DNA of 8,969 bases from Quisquiliibacterium sp. GTDB lineage: Bacteria; Pseudomonadota; Gammaproteobacteria; Burkholderiales; Burkholderiaceae_E. This document shows positions 1 to 6,982 of this stretch, piece by piece. The DNA lies in contig JALRBB010000036.1 of assembly GCA_023257915.1 (NCBI GenBank), positions 1 to 8,969 on the forward strand, written 5' to 3'. Each line of letters begins with the position of its first letter. Positions within the stretch are counted from its first letter, which is position 1. Under the pieces are notes generated by a model, which ran no database searches, was not told where the DNA came from, and was given only the letters and a program-made list of their open reading frames with translations. The translations under genes and the position numbers were made by a program.

Positions 1-1
1 G

Positions 2-136
2 ATGGCCTTCGGAGCCGGCGTCAGCCGGGACATGCTCGGCACGTACGAGCCCGCCTTCCTGCTCGCCGGTGTGCTGTGCTTTGTCGCCGCGTTGTGCTTC
101 TTCGCGGTGCGGCGCCCAGCGCCGGTAGCGGCCTGA
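2..136 (+). CDS. MFS-type transporter, C-terminal end only (5' part outside window)
   Basis: The window opens inside a reading frame that ends at TGA 134-136. The 44 visible residues begin with a short loop containing GAGVSRDMLGTYEPAF, followed by one strongly hydrophobic segment (LLAGVLCFVAALCFFAV), then basic RR and a short tail. A soluble loop with a Y-x-x-A/P-F pattern, a last membrane helix and a basic cytoplasmic end are typical of the twelfth helix of major facilitator superfamily transporters. The substrate cannot be told. The first ATG seen (position 2) is probably internal. The gene ends well before the next one on this strand and shows no link to the restriction remnant or the kai genes. 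Family assignment rests on one helix and is moderate. Confidence 0.6.
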   Translation: MAFGAGVSRDMLGTYEPAFLLAGVLCFVAALCFFAVRRPAPVAA

Positions 137-740
137 CCCAAGACACCCCGGCGCTGCTTCACCACGCACGAGACCATGTCACCTCAGGCGTCCGCGCTGC
201 GGCTGACATCGTGGGTGCGGTGTTCATGACTACCGCGATGTGTGTGGCGCGATAGTGGCCTTTCGTCGGTGGCAGCGTTTGGCCGCGAGCAGCCTGCGCA
301 AAGAGCGCCGTCTGCTAGCGTTCGATTCCGTTGCAGCTAGACCACTCCTGTAAGGCGCAGCACGCCTGGCGACCATGATGCGCCTAGCCTGCCGCTACGT
401 AGCGGTGGCGAGCAGTTCTGCGGCTTCTTCGGCCGACCCACTCAGGTAACTCGCCTGGCTGCTTGGGAGCCTCCCAACCTGCCTTGATCCAGATCCGTGG
501 CTCGAGCGCGAGACGAAGACGAGTCTCAGTCTCGATGATGCCGGGACGGAGCGCTGCGGTTGTGGGGAGGGATAGGGGACCAACCCGTCGAACTTCGTTG
601 CTGCAACCATTAGGGCTGCTCACCGTGAAGTAGCTTCAAGAGGAATCAAGACGCATCTGGTTGTGGCAATCTTCGGACTAAGAGACCCCATGGCGTCCAG
701 CTATGTTTCCTAACAATTGACATAGGTCATCCCATTCGAC
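137..740. other. 604-bp stretch without a convincing gene
   Basis: Between the transporter end and the McrB-like remnant I find no reading frame with recognisable protein features on either strand. The longest frame lies on the minus strand (384-623, 79 codons). Its product is rich in Arg and Pro, has no family signature, and competes with another open frame over the same bases, so I do not call it. The stretch holds a perfect 14-bp palindrome at 392-405. A TTGACA at 717-722 lies too close to the start codon at 741 to serve that gene as a -35 box. The region could be decayed sequence of an accessory island, in keeping with the broken restriction gene that follows, but this is inference. Confidence 0.5.
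392..405. repeat. 14-bp perfect palindrome
   Basis: CCGCTACGTAGCGG reads the same on both strands. It has no loop and no following T-run, so it is not a rho-independent terminator. It could be a protein-binding site or a chance palindrome. No second copy is seen nearby. Confidence 0.4.
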
Positions 741-1643
741 ATGGCGCTACCTAAAGTTGATTCGCAGGCGATTTCCACCGCTTTGCAAGAGTTCGACCAA
801 TCGCTGCGCGGCTCTCCTGAGTGGATAGACTGGGAGCACAACAAAGCGCAGGTCTGGGTTATTCAGCATGAAGGCCGCATCTACCCGCCCAAAAAAATCA
901 TCTCGCTAGCGACTGGTGTACCTGTCCGCGAGTTCAGCGGCGGGCCGGAGACTAATTCGTATCTGGAAAGCCTGGGCTACCGTGTCGGCAAACTACGCGA
1001 CATCGCGCTAAGCGATGCATTCGAGCTCATCTTGGACCGGTACCGCGAAGCGAAAGCAAATCAGTCTTTTGGCGGCAATCATGAAATTCGCGAGCTCTTC
1101 ACTCACGCACGCAAGACCATCGAACAGACGCCAGGTATCTCAGGTCAAAAGTCGCTTCATGTTGTTGCCTCCTACGGAAAGGGGAACTGGGCGACTATTC
1201 CCTGGATCTCAGTCTTAGACGAGAGAGAGACGCGCACTACACAAAGCGGCACCTACATTGTCTTCCTCTTTCGAGAGGGTGGTGCCGGTATGTATCTAAA
1301 GCTAGGGCAGGGCGTAACTATCCCTGACCGTGAGCTAGGAGCACGTGCACCAGGTGTACTAGCGACGCGAGCTGCAAAGATTCGCGAGCACGTCCTGGAT
1401 CTCTCAGAAGCTTTGTCACGCTGCGTTCTTTGTTCGTCTATGGCAAGGTGCCATCGGTGTGTTCAAACGACCGGAGGTTTCCCGCATGGCAGGCCCACTT
1501 GCAGGCATCAGGATCGTCGATCTGACATCGGTCGGCATGGGCCCGATGGCCACGCAATTGCTCGGGGACTTTGGCGCCGACGTGATCAAGGTCGAGCCGC
1601 CCGAGGGCGATGTGTTCCGACATGTGACACCGTCCCGGCATGA
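741..1643 (+). pseudogene. Truncated McrB/ScoMcrA-like restriction protein, N-terminal domains only
   Basis: The frame starts at ATG 741. Residues 8-82 resemble the ScoMcrA-like N-terminal head domain, with the motif YPPKKIISLATG followed by EFSGGPETNSYLESLGY. Residues about 90-222 resemble the McrB N-terminal domain (DUF3578 type), with the core W-x-x-x-PWIS-x-LD, then GTYIVFLF and YLKLGQG. In the family these domains recognise modified DNA and precede an AAA+ GTPase or a nuclease domain. Here similarity stops near residue 222 (about nt 1407). The remaining 78 residues are Cys/Arg-rich and come from reading out of frame into the CoA-transferase gene. No Walker motif or nuclease follows, so the gene is a 5' remnant, probably from a deletion with an end between 1407 and 1440. 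Its base composition is visibly less GC-rich than the genes to its right, which fits horizontal origin. Confidence 0.7.
1473..1477 (+). promoter_or_regulatory. Ribosome binding site of the CoA-transferase
   Basis: GGAGG stands 8 bases before ATG 1486. This decides the start: the longer in-frame GTG at 1459 lies upstream of this site, and residues between it and 1486 do not fit the family's N-terminus. Confidence 0.75.
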
Positions 1644-2652
1644 GGCCATGAGCCATGCGTTTCTGAACCTGAACCGCAACAAGCGATCAGTCGTGATTGA
1701 TGCGCGGAGTGAGGCTGGAGCGCTGCAGCTGCGCGAGCTGATCGCGCAGGCCGATGTGTTTGTCTCGAACATGCGGGTGGCGGCTCTGCGCGGCTTGCAA
1801 CTCGACGCTGAAAGCCTGCTGGGCGAGTTTCCGCGCCTGATTCACTGTGTCTGCAACGGGTATTCGCAACATGGACCGTATGGCGCGCGCGCGGCGGTGG
1901 ACGACACGATTCAGGCGGCTAGTGGTCTGGCCTGGCTACAGGGAGGAGCTGGTGCCGGTGAGCCGAAATACGTGAACAGCGTGGTTGCAGACAAGGTCGT
2001 CGCTTTGTACGTGGCGAATGCCATCAGTTCGGCCTTGTTCGAGCGCGAACGCAGCGGAATAGGGCAAGCGCTCGAAGTGCCGATGTTTGAATGCATGGCA
2101 TCGTTCGTGACGCACGAACACCTGGCTGGTCGCAGTTTCATTCCGCCCGAGGGCCCGGCGGGGTATTCCCGCCTTCTGAATGCGTTTCGCAAACCGTTTC
2201 GCACGCTCGACGGTTGGCTTGGCGTGGTTCCATACACCGACCGGCAGTGGCGACGATTTTTCGCGCTGACCGGTCAGGCGGCTCTGACCGATGATCCGAG
2301 GTATGCGACACAGCTCGAGCGCAGTCGCCACTTTGGCGAGCTCTATGCACAAGTCGAGAGTGCGCTGGCGCAACGGTCAACCGGTGACTGGATTGCCCTG
2401 CTGGAATCGGCCGACATCCCGTTCGCCCCGGTGCATTCGATCGACTCGCTGCTCGAGGATCCACACCTGAAGCAGATCGGCTTTTGGCGCGAAGTCGATC
2501 ACCCGACCGAAGGCCGCTTGCTGCAGGCGGGGCTGCCGGTCAGTTTTTCCCGGACGCCGGCTGACGTGCGTCGGCAGGCGCCGAGCCTCGGCGAGCATAA
2601 TGCACAAATTCGAATCGACGATCATTGGAGCGTTTCATGGCCCGGATTTTGA
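1486..2652 (+). CDS. CaiB/BaiF (class III) family CoA-transferase
   Basis: The 388-residue product matches the family's usual length of about 390-400. It opens with the hallmark PLAGIRIVDLTSVGMGPMA and continues with GDFGADVIKVEPPEGD. NLNRNKRSVVID follows near residues 61-72. The segment VDDTIQAASG around residues 138-147 holds the likely catalytic aspartate (D139, from the D-x-x-x-Q-A pattern), which forms an acyl-aspartyl intermediate in this family. The C-terminal part has the usual D-I-P-x-x-P-V motif (ADIPFAPVHS). The enzyme would move CoA between organic acids in the cytoplasm; the acids cannot be told from sequence. The gene overlaps the PhyH gene by 16 bases, so the two are likely co-translated and may act on the same acyl substrate. 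A specific gene symbol is not justified. Confidence 0.92.
   Translation: MAGPLAGIRIVDLTSVGMGPMATQLLGDFGADVIKVEPPEGDVFRHVTPSRHEAMSHAFLNLNRNKRSVVIDARSEAGALQLRELIAQADVFVSNMRVAALRGLQLDAESLLGEFPRLIHCVCNGYSQHGPYGARAAVDDTIQAASGLAWLQGGAGAGEPKYVNSVVADKVVALYVANAISSALFERERSGIGQALEVPMFECMASFVTHEHLAGRSFIPPEGPAGYSRLLNAFRKPFRTLDGWLGVVPYTDRQWRRFFALTGQAALTDDPRYATQLERSRHFGELYAQVESALAQRSTGDWIALLESADIPFAPVHSIDSLLEDPHLKQIGFWREVDHPTEGRLLQAGLPVSFSRTPADVRRQAPSLGEHNAQIRIDDHWSVSWPGF
2627..2630 (+). promoter_or_regulatory. Ribosome binding site of the PhyH gene
   Basis: GGAG lies 6 bases before ATG 2637, inside the end of the CoA-transferase gene. It supports ATG 2637 over the in-frame TTG at 2625, which overlaps the site itself. 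Confidence 0.65.
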
Positions 2653-3545
2653 CCCCGACTCAGCTCGATCAATATCGCGACGAAGGTTTCGTCGTGCTTG
2701 CGGCGCTCATCGAAGCACCGCTGCTGCGGCGCATGAGAGACGCGCTTGCCGAACTGGTCGAAAAATCACGGCGCATCCAGACGCATGACGAGGTCTATGA
2801 CCTGGAGCCTGGGCATACGGCGGACCGGCCTCGCGTGCGGCGGATCAAGAAGCCGCACGTGGTGCATCCAGTGTTCCGGGAACTGCTCGACCACCCAGGC
2901 CTGAAAGCCGCCACTCAGGATCTGCTCGGCGAAAACGTACGCCTGTACAACTCCAAGTTGAATGTGAAAGCACCCGAGTACGGCTCGCCGGTCGAATGGC
3001 ATCAAGACTGGGCGTTTTATCCGCACACCAATGATGACGTCACGGCTGCCGGAGTCATGCTCGATGACACCAGCGTCGAGAACGGCGCCATGTACGTGCT
3101 ACCCGGTACCCATCGGGGGCCAACCTTTGATCACCATGGATCTGACGGACGTTTTTGTGGCGCGATAGATCCCGACGCCTGCGGACTCGATTTTCGCTCT
3201 GCGCTCGCCTGTGAAGGACCGGCCGGTTCAGTTTCGTTCCACCATGCCAGGACCGTGCATGGCTCGGCGCAGAACGTCTCCGACCGGCCGCGAAGCTTGC
3301 TGTTGTACGAGTTGACTGCTGCCGACGCTTATCCCTTGATGAACCTCTCGAATGCCGGCTACGAGGAATTTCGTGCGCGGATGGTTTACGGCAGCGAATG
3401 CTTCATTCCGCGCGTTGTGCCTGCGCCGATCCGTCTGCCCTTGCCGCCGGCGCTGCATCAGGGTTCAATCTATGAGAATCAGACGGCCGGCAAGCGGTAC
3501 TTTGGGTTCGTCGACGCCGGTGGCAGAAAGTCGGTGACGTCATGA
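2637..3545 (+). CDS. Phytanoyl-CoA dioxygenase (PhyH) family Fe(II)/2-oxoglutarate oxygenase
   Basis: The 302-residue product begins with LTPTQLDQYRDEGFVVL, the usual PhyH opening. The iron-binding triad is visible: H122 and D124 in WHQDWAFYPH, and the distal H208 in HHARTVHGSAQN. R219 in DRPRSLLLYEL is placed to bind the 2-oxoglutarate carboxylate. The segment VENGAMYVLPGTHRG (148-161) is the family's conserved turn before the distal histidine. Enzymes of this family hydroxylate small molecules or acyl-CoAs using O2 and 2-oxoglutarate. All key residues are present, so the enzyme should be active; the substrate is unknown. Overlap with the CoA-transferase gene suggests one catabolic or biosynthetic unit. 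After its stop there are about 235 bases before the kai genes, so it is probably not part of that operon. Confidence 0.92.
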   Translation: MARILTPTQLDQYRDEGFVVLAALIEAPLLRRMRDALAELVEKSRRIQTHDEVYDLEPGHTADRPRVRRIKKPHVVHPVFRELLDHPGLKAATQDLLGENVRLYNSKLNVKAPEYGSPVEWHQDWAFYPHTNDDVTAAGVMLDDTSVENGAMYVLPGTHRGPTFDHHGSDGRFCGAIDPDACGLDFRSALACEGPAGSVSFHHARTVHGSAQNVSDRPRSLLLYELTAADAYPLMNLSNAGYEEFRARMVYGSECFIPRVVPAPIRLPLPPALHQGSIYENQTAGKRYFGFVDAGGRKSVTS

Positions 3546-3651
3546 TTCAAGCTTAGTCGGTTTGGCGGGGGCGGCATTTTGCGCAAGGGCGACGTTTTTC
3601 CATGCCCTGGGGTTATGGTCTGCCCACGTTTACTGATGCATTTCACCGAGA

Positions 3652-3673
3652 GTGTCTGACACAGATCAGACAC
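3652..3673. promoter_or_regulatory. 8+8 bp inverted repeat, candidate operator
   Basis: GTGTCTGA (3652-3659) and its exact complement TCAGACAC (3666-3673) are separated by six bases. The half-site TGTCTGAC (3653-3660) occurs again at 3714-3721, 61 bases further on, and a partial inverted copy TGTCAG lies at 3726-3731. A perfect dyad plus a phased repeat around a possible promoter suggests binding of a dimeric transcription regulator. No T-run follows, so it is unlikely to be a terminator. The regulator is unknown. Confidence 0.45.
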
Positions 3674-3713
3674 AATGAGAGACCTGTTATCGTGGGTCCA
3701 GATATAGTTTGTC

Positions 3714-3731
3714 TGTCTGACGTTGTGTCAG
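3714..3731. promoter_or_regulatory. Second copy of the TGTCTGAC half-site with degenerate dyad
   Basis: TGTCTGAC (3714-3721) repeats the left arm of the dyad at 3652-3673, and TGTCAG (3726-3731) is a partial opposite-strand match. The 61-base spacing is close to six helical turns, which would put both sites on one face of the DNA. It could be a weaker second operator. Confidence 0.35.
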
Positions 3732-3780
3732 TTGCTGAGCGGAGCTTGCGGGCCCAGCGTTGTGGGCTATTGGACAGATC

Positions 3781-5058
3781 GTGATCGAGAATAAAGACAT
3801 AGCCGAAGGCGCCCAACGGTGCCTCGGACTCTTGCTGGCTGCTTCGCCCCAGGCGATGCTGGCCGTCGATCGCGCGCATGTGATCTGCATGGGCAATCAG
3901 ATCGCCTCGGACATCTTCGGTCATGACCTTGATTCGTTGTCGGGGCTGTCGATCGGGGATTTGATTTCCGCTCGAGACCGTCATGCGTTTTTGGCCAGGC
4001 TTTTGGCGGCCGAGCATCAAGCAGATCCTCAAGCCAGCAGCCAGTTGCTCGGCTTCAGGCCGGTGCTGGGGCATGGTCGAACCGGATCGGTCATTCCGCT
4101 GGAAATTGGCCTGTCGATTATCGAGTGCTCCGATGAGGATCGCATCATCGTTTTGACCGTGAACGATGTTCGTGAGCGGCGAGCCGCCGAGGACCGCATC
4201 CGGGTGAGCGAAGAGCGATTTCGCCGCTTAACCGCGCTGTCCACCGATTTTTTCTGGGAAACCGATGATCAACTGCGGTTTTCCTTTGTTTCCCAACGGG
4301 ATTTTGCCGAGTCGGTGCGCAAGTTGCGCGATCGTTTCCTGGGCCGCAGGTTCTGGGAGGTCGAGGGTGTTCGTCCGGTCTCGTTTACCTGGCAAGAGTT
4401 TCAGTCGCTGACGCGAGAACACAGGCCTTTTCGACTGCACACCTATTCGGCGACGCTGGACGACGGCCAGACGCGGCACTACACCGTGAGTGGTGAACCG
4501 ATTTTCGATCCCAGCGGGCATTTCATCGGCTATCGCGGAGTGGTCGCCGACATCACCGATGCCGAGTCTGCAAGGCAGGAGGCGCTGGAGCGCGAACAAG
4601 CGCAGGTCAAGGCCTTGCGCGAAGAACTCGAGCGCTTGCGTGGTGGTGCGGACAACTGGTCGCGCCTTCCCGTGGGCGAAGCACTCTATGGCACGCGCGC
4701 AATCAGTTCATCTGCCCCGGAAGAATTCGACAAGCTGCTTGTGCGCTATCGCGGCATCCTCGACACCGGACTTGAAGCGCGCGTGTTGAAGATCGACACC
4801 GGAGCCGATGAAAAGCTTCGGGTTCTCGCAGAAGACCTAGGAACCTGGCACGCGGGTGCACGCGACGTCATCGAGATTCACCAGCGGGCGATCGCGACCG
4901 CCACCGATTCACTATCACCTCTGAAGGCCAAGGCCTTGGTAGAGGAAGGGCGCTATGTGGTGCTCGAACTGATGGGGCGTCTGTTGATGTTCTATCGGCG
5001 TTATTTCACCGGAATGCGTGGTAGCGTTCCTGATGCTCGGTCGAAGCGGCCGCATTGA
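3781..5058 (+). CDS. PAS-PAS sensor with C-terminal KaiA-like domain
   Basis: Starting at GTG 3781 the product has 425 residues; TTG 3760 would add seven, and neither start has a strong ribosome site. Residues about 12-132 form a PAS domain ([10 protein letters not shown], then [13 protein letters not shown]). Residues about 140-262 form a second PAS with a typical PAC end ([15 protein letters not shown]). A charged heptad segment (263-288) is likely coiled coil. Residues about 293-410 are an all-helical domain containing [15 protein letters not shown] (353-367) and [15 protein letters not shown] (393-407). These agree with the KaiA C-terminal / RsbU N-terminal fold in the Y-R-x-I helix, the E-I-H motif and the final Y-R-R helix. 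There is no kinase or output domain and no membrane segment. With KaiB and KaiC directly downstream, the likely role is a cytoplasmic signal-responsive KaiA that promotes KaiC autophosphorylation. The PAS ligand is unknown. RsbU-like partner switching is the main alternative. Confidence 0.75.
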   Translation: MIENKDIAEGAQRCLGLLLAASPQAMLAVDRAHVICMGNQIASDIFGHDLDSLSGLSIGDLISARDRHAFLARLLAAEHQADPQASSQLLGFRPVLGHGRTGSVIPLEIGLSIIECSDEDRIIVLTVNDVRERRAAEDRIRVSEERFRRLTALSTDFFWETDDQLRFSFVSQRDFAESVRKLRDRFLGRRFWEVEGVRPVSFTWQEFQSLTREHRPFRLHTYSATLDDGQTRHYTVSGEPIFDPSGHFIGYRGVVADITDAESARQEALEREQAQVKALREELERLRGGADNWSRLPVGEALYGTRAISSSAPEEFDKLLVRYRGILDTGLEARVLKIDTGADEKLRVLAEDLGTWHAGARDVIEIHQRAIATATDSLSPLKAKALVEEGRYVVLELMGRLLMFYRRYFTGMRGSVPDARSKRPH

Positions 5059-5077
5059 CCGAGCATGCTTATACAGC

Positions 5078-5084
5078 GGAGGGG
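5078..5084 (+). promoter_or_regulatory. Ribosome binding site of kaiB1
   Basis: GGAGGGG ends 5 bases before ATG 5090. It rules out the longer in-frame start at 5018 inside the preceding gene. Confidence 0.75.
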
Positions 5085-5089
5085 CTTCA

Positions 5090-5371
5090 ATGAATAAGTA
5101 CCGTTTGATGCTCTATGTGATGGGGCAGACTCAGCGCTCTCAGACGGCTATCTCCAATCTGCAGCGCATTTGCCAAAACGAGTTGCAGAACCAGTACGAG
5201 ATGGTCGTGATCGACGTGCTGGAGCAGCCGCAGCTCGCCGAGGATCAAAAGATCCTCGCGACTCCAACGCTGATCAAGGAGTTGCCACCGCCGATTCGCC
5301 GGATCATCGGCGACCTCAGTGACACCGAGCGGGTGCTTCTTGGCCTCGATTTGCGGACGCACGACGACTGA
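5090..5371 (+). CDS. kaiB: Circadian clock protein KaiB (first copy)
   Basis: The 93-residue product aligns along its whole length with cyanobacterial KaiB. It has [11 protein letters not shown] at the first strand, [22 protein letters not shown] (positions 40-61, the KaiB signature with the ATPTL cis-proline segment), then [23 protein letters not shown]. KaiB binds the CI ring of KaiC after switching from a tetrameric ground fold to a monomeric thioredoxin-like fold and opposes KaiA. The residues matching the fold-switch positions G88 and D90 of the Synechococcus protein are present as G85 and D87, so a canonical behaviour is expected. The acidic tail is shorter than in cyanobacteria (ends RTHDD). 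The gene sits 31 bases after the PAS-KaiA-like gene and 54 bases before kaiC, in the same operon. Confidence 0.96.
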   Translation: MNKYRLMLYVMGQTQRSQTAISNLQRICQNELQNQYEMVVIDVLEQPQLAEDQKILATPTLIKELPPPIRRIIGDLSDTERVLLGLDLRTHDD

Positions 5372-5425
5372 ATTTGATCGTTTCCAGCGTATTTTGATTT
5401 CGTCTATTGATTGGGTGACAAAGCG

Positions 5426-6964
5426 ATGAACTCTAGGCCAAGCGGAGCGGTTCAAAAGCTCGCCACGGGAATCCCGGGCTTCGAGCATATTTCATTTGGG
5501 GGGTTGCCGAAGGGTCGCACCACCTTGGTGTCGGGTTCGGCTGGAAGCGCGAAAACCGTCTTTGCGATGCAGTTTCTGATAGAGGGCGTGCGCGCCTCCG
5601 GTGAGGGCGGTGTCTTCGTCACATTCGAGGAGAGTCCGGAAGACATCATCCGCAATATGCGTGGATTCGGCTGGGATCTCCAGGAGTTGCTCGACTCCAA
5701 GAAACTGGCCTTTGTCGACGCGACGATAGACGCGGGTGAAGAGGTGCTTGAGGCTGGGCACTATGATCTTGGTGCTCTGGTCGCTCGCATTGAATACGCC
5801 TGCAGGATTACCGAAGCCGGGCGGGTCTCAGTTGATTCGCTGGGGGCGGTGTTCGGGCAATTCTCAAGCCCTGACGTGGTCCGACGCGAGTTGCATCGCA
5901 TGGCGTCTGCCCTGAAAAGGATGGGTGTCACTGCGGTTCTTACCGCGGAGCGCACCGAGGAATATGGCGGCCTTGCGCGCTTCGGCATTGAGGAATTCGT
6001 GGCCGACAATGTGATCGTGCTGCGCAATGTGCTCGAAGAGGAGAAGCGCCGTCGCACCGTTGAGATTCTGAAGTTTCGCGGCACCGATCACTGCAAGGGC
6101 GAATTCCCGTTTTCGGTGATCCCTGGCGAAGGCATCATGGTCATTCCGCTGGCGGGTGACAAGCTCGAGCAGCGTAGCTCCACTGTGCGGGTCACCTCGG
6201 GCAACGAGATGCTCGATGAAATGTGTGGCGGCGGTTTCTTCCGCGACTCGATCGTGCTTGCATCAGGCGCCACTGGTTGCGGCAAGACGCTGTTGGTCAC
6301 AATGTTCGTCAATGGCACTTCGCCCGACGAGCGCTGCCTGCTGTTCGCGTTCGAGGAAAGTCGCGAACAGTTGTTCCGCAACGCCTCCGGCTGGGGGCTG
6401 GACTTCGAGCAGATGGAGCAAGAGGGCCGCCTGAAGGTGGTCTGCGACTATCCGGAGACCATGGGGGTCGAGGATCACCTGATTCGCATGAAGAAGGTGA
6501 TGGAAGAGTTCCGGCCGACCAGGGTCGCGGTCGACAGCCTGTCGGCGCTCGAGCGTGTGTCCACCGGCAAGGGGTTCCGTGAGTTCGTCATCGGAATTAC
6601 CTCGTTCATCAAGCACCAGGAGATCGTCGGCTTGTTCACGTCGACGACGCCTACGCTGCTTGGGGGCTCGTCGATCACCGAGGAGCACATTTCGACGATT
6701 ACCGATTCGATCATTCTGCTGCGTTACGTCGAGATGTTCGGCGAAATGCGCCGGGGAATCACCGTCCTTAAAATGCGCGGCTCGATGCACGACAAGAGCA
6801 TTCGTGAGTACACGATCGACGGTGACGGCATGCACATCGGCGCTCAGTTCCGCAACGTGGCGGGCATCCTGGCCGGTAATCCGACGCAGCTTTCGGAACG
6901 AGAGATCGACCGACTCGATGACCTCTTCCGCGAGCCAGGTGAGGCCGACGCGCCTGCGGTCTAG
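5426..6964 (+). CDS. kaiC: Circadian clock ATPase/autokinase KaiC
   Basis: From ATG 5426 (GGTGA at 5414-5418 as ribosome site; a TTG at 5411 is also in frame) the product has 512 residues, close to the 519 of Synechococcus KaiC. The CI domain has Walker A GSAGSAKT (37-44), catalytic E68-E69 in TFEESPEDI and AERTEEYGG (174-182). The CII domain has Walker A GATGCGKT (281-288) and E310-E311 in FEESREQLFRNA. The phosphorylation motif ITEEHISTITD carries T418, S423 and T424, matching T426, S431 and T432. The end is KMRGSMHDKSIREY, then the A-loop-like RNVAGILAGNPTQLSE and a short tail. KaiC is a hexameric ATPase whose slow autophosphorylation and dephosphorylation set time. Conservation of the sites predicts true phosphorylation, not only ATPase activity. 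In CI the glycine before the Walker lysine is alanine, whereas CII has the usual GKT. Confidence 0.97.
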   Translation: MNSRPSGAVQKLATGIPGFEHISFGGLPKGRTTLVSGSAGSAKTVFAMQFLIEGVRASGEGGVFVTFEESPEDIIRNMRGFGWDLQELLDSKKLAFVDATIDAGEEVLEAGHYDLGALVARIEYACRITEAGRVSVDSLGAVFGQFSSPDVVRRELHRMASALKRMGVTAVLTAERTEEYGGLARFGIEEFVADNVIVLRNVLEEEKRRRTVEILKFRGTDHCKGEFPFSVIPGEGIMVIPLAGDKLEQRSSTVRVTSGNEMLDEMCGGGFFRDSIVLASGATGCGKTLLVTMFVNGTSPDERCLLFAFEESREQLFRNASGWGLDFEQMEQEGRLKVVCDYPETMGVEDHLIRMKKVMEEFRPTRVAVDSLSALERVSTGKGFREFVIGITSFIKHQEIVGLFTSTTPTLLGGSSITEEHISTITDSIILLRYVEMFGEMRRGITVLKMRGSMHDKSIREYTIDGDGMHIGAQFRNVAGILAGNPTQLSEREIDRLDDLFREPGEADAPAV

Positions 6965-6982
6965 CGTCGGTAACGCTCGGGC

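Larger units (their letters stand above)
3546..3780. promoter_or_regulatory. Intergenic region with probable promoter of the kai operon
   Basis: This is the only sizeable gap before six closely packed same-strand genes, so the operon promoter should lie here. A TATAGT at 3703-3708 could be a -10 box, but no good -35 stands 16-18 bases upstream (the bases there read AGACCT). If that -10 is used, transcription would start near 3714, on a copy of the TGTCTGAC repeat. I see no rho-independent terminator for the PhyH gene. A 60-codon plus-strand frame crossing into the next gene has no protein character and is not called. The promoter position is inference. Confidence 0.4.

Noticed and set aside
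384..623. Minus-strand open frames of 79 and 71 codons in the gene-poor left region
   Set aside because: Two frames are open over the same bases; both products are Arg/Pro/Ser-rich with no family signature and no clear ribosome site.
717..722. Perfect TTGACA as a -35 box for the McrB-like gene
   Set aside because: It ends 18 bases before the start codon at 741, so a matching -10 would fall on the coding start.
3546..3600. Terminator after the PhyH gene
   Set aside because: GTCG/CGAC and TTGCGCAA give only short, weak pairing before a T-run near 3595; no stable hairpin next to it.
3602..3784. Short plus-strand frame between the PhyH and PAS genes
   Set aside because: No recognisable protein features; it spans the repeat-bearing promoter region and overlaps the next gene's start in another frame.
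4657..5016. Reading the shared C-terminal domain as a histidine-kinase dimerisation domain
   Set aside because: The histidine in V-I-E-I-H is not in an H-E-x-R/T context, there is no ATPase domain after it, and the pattern fits KaiA/RsbU_N better.
5372..5425. Internal promoter between kaiB1 and kaiC
   Set aside because: TTGATC and TATTTT are present but only 10 bases apart, too close for a sigma-70 promoter.
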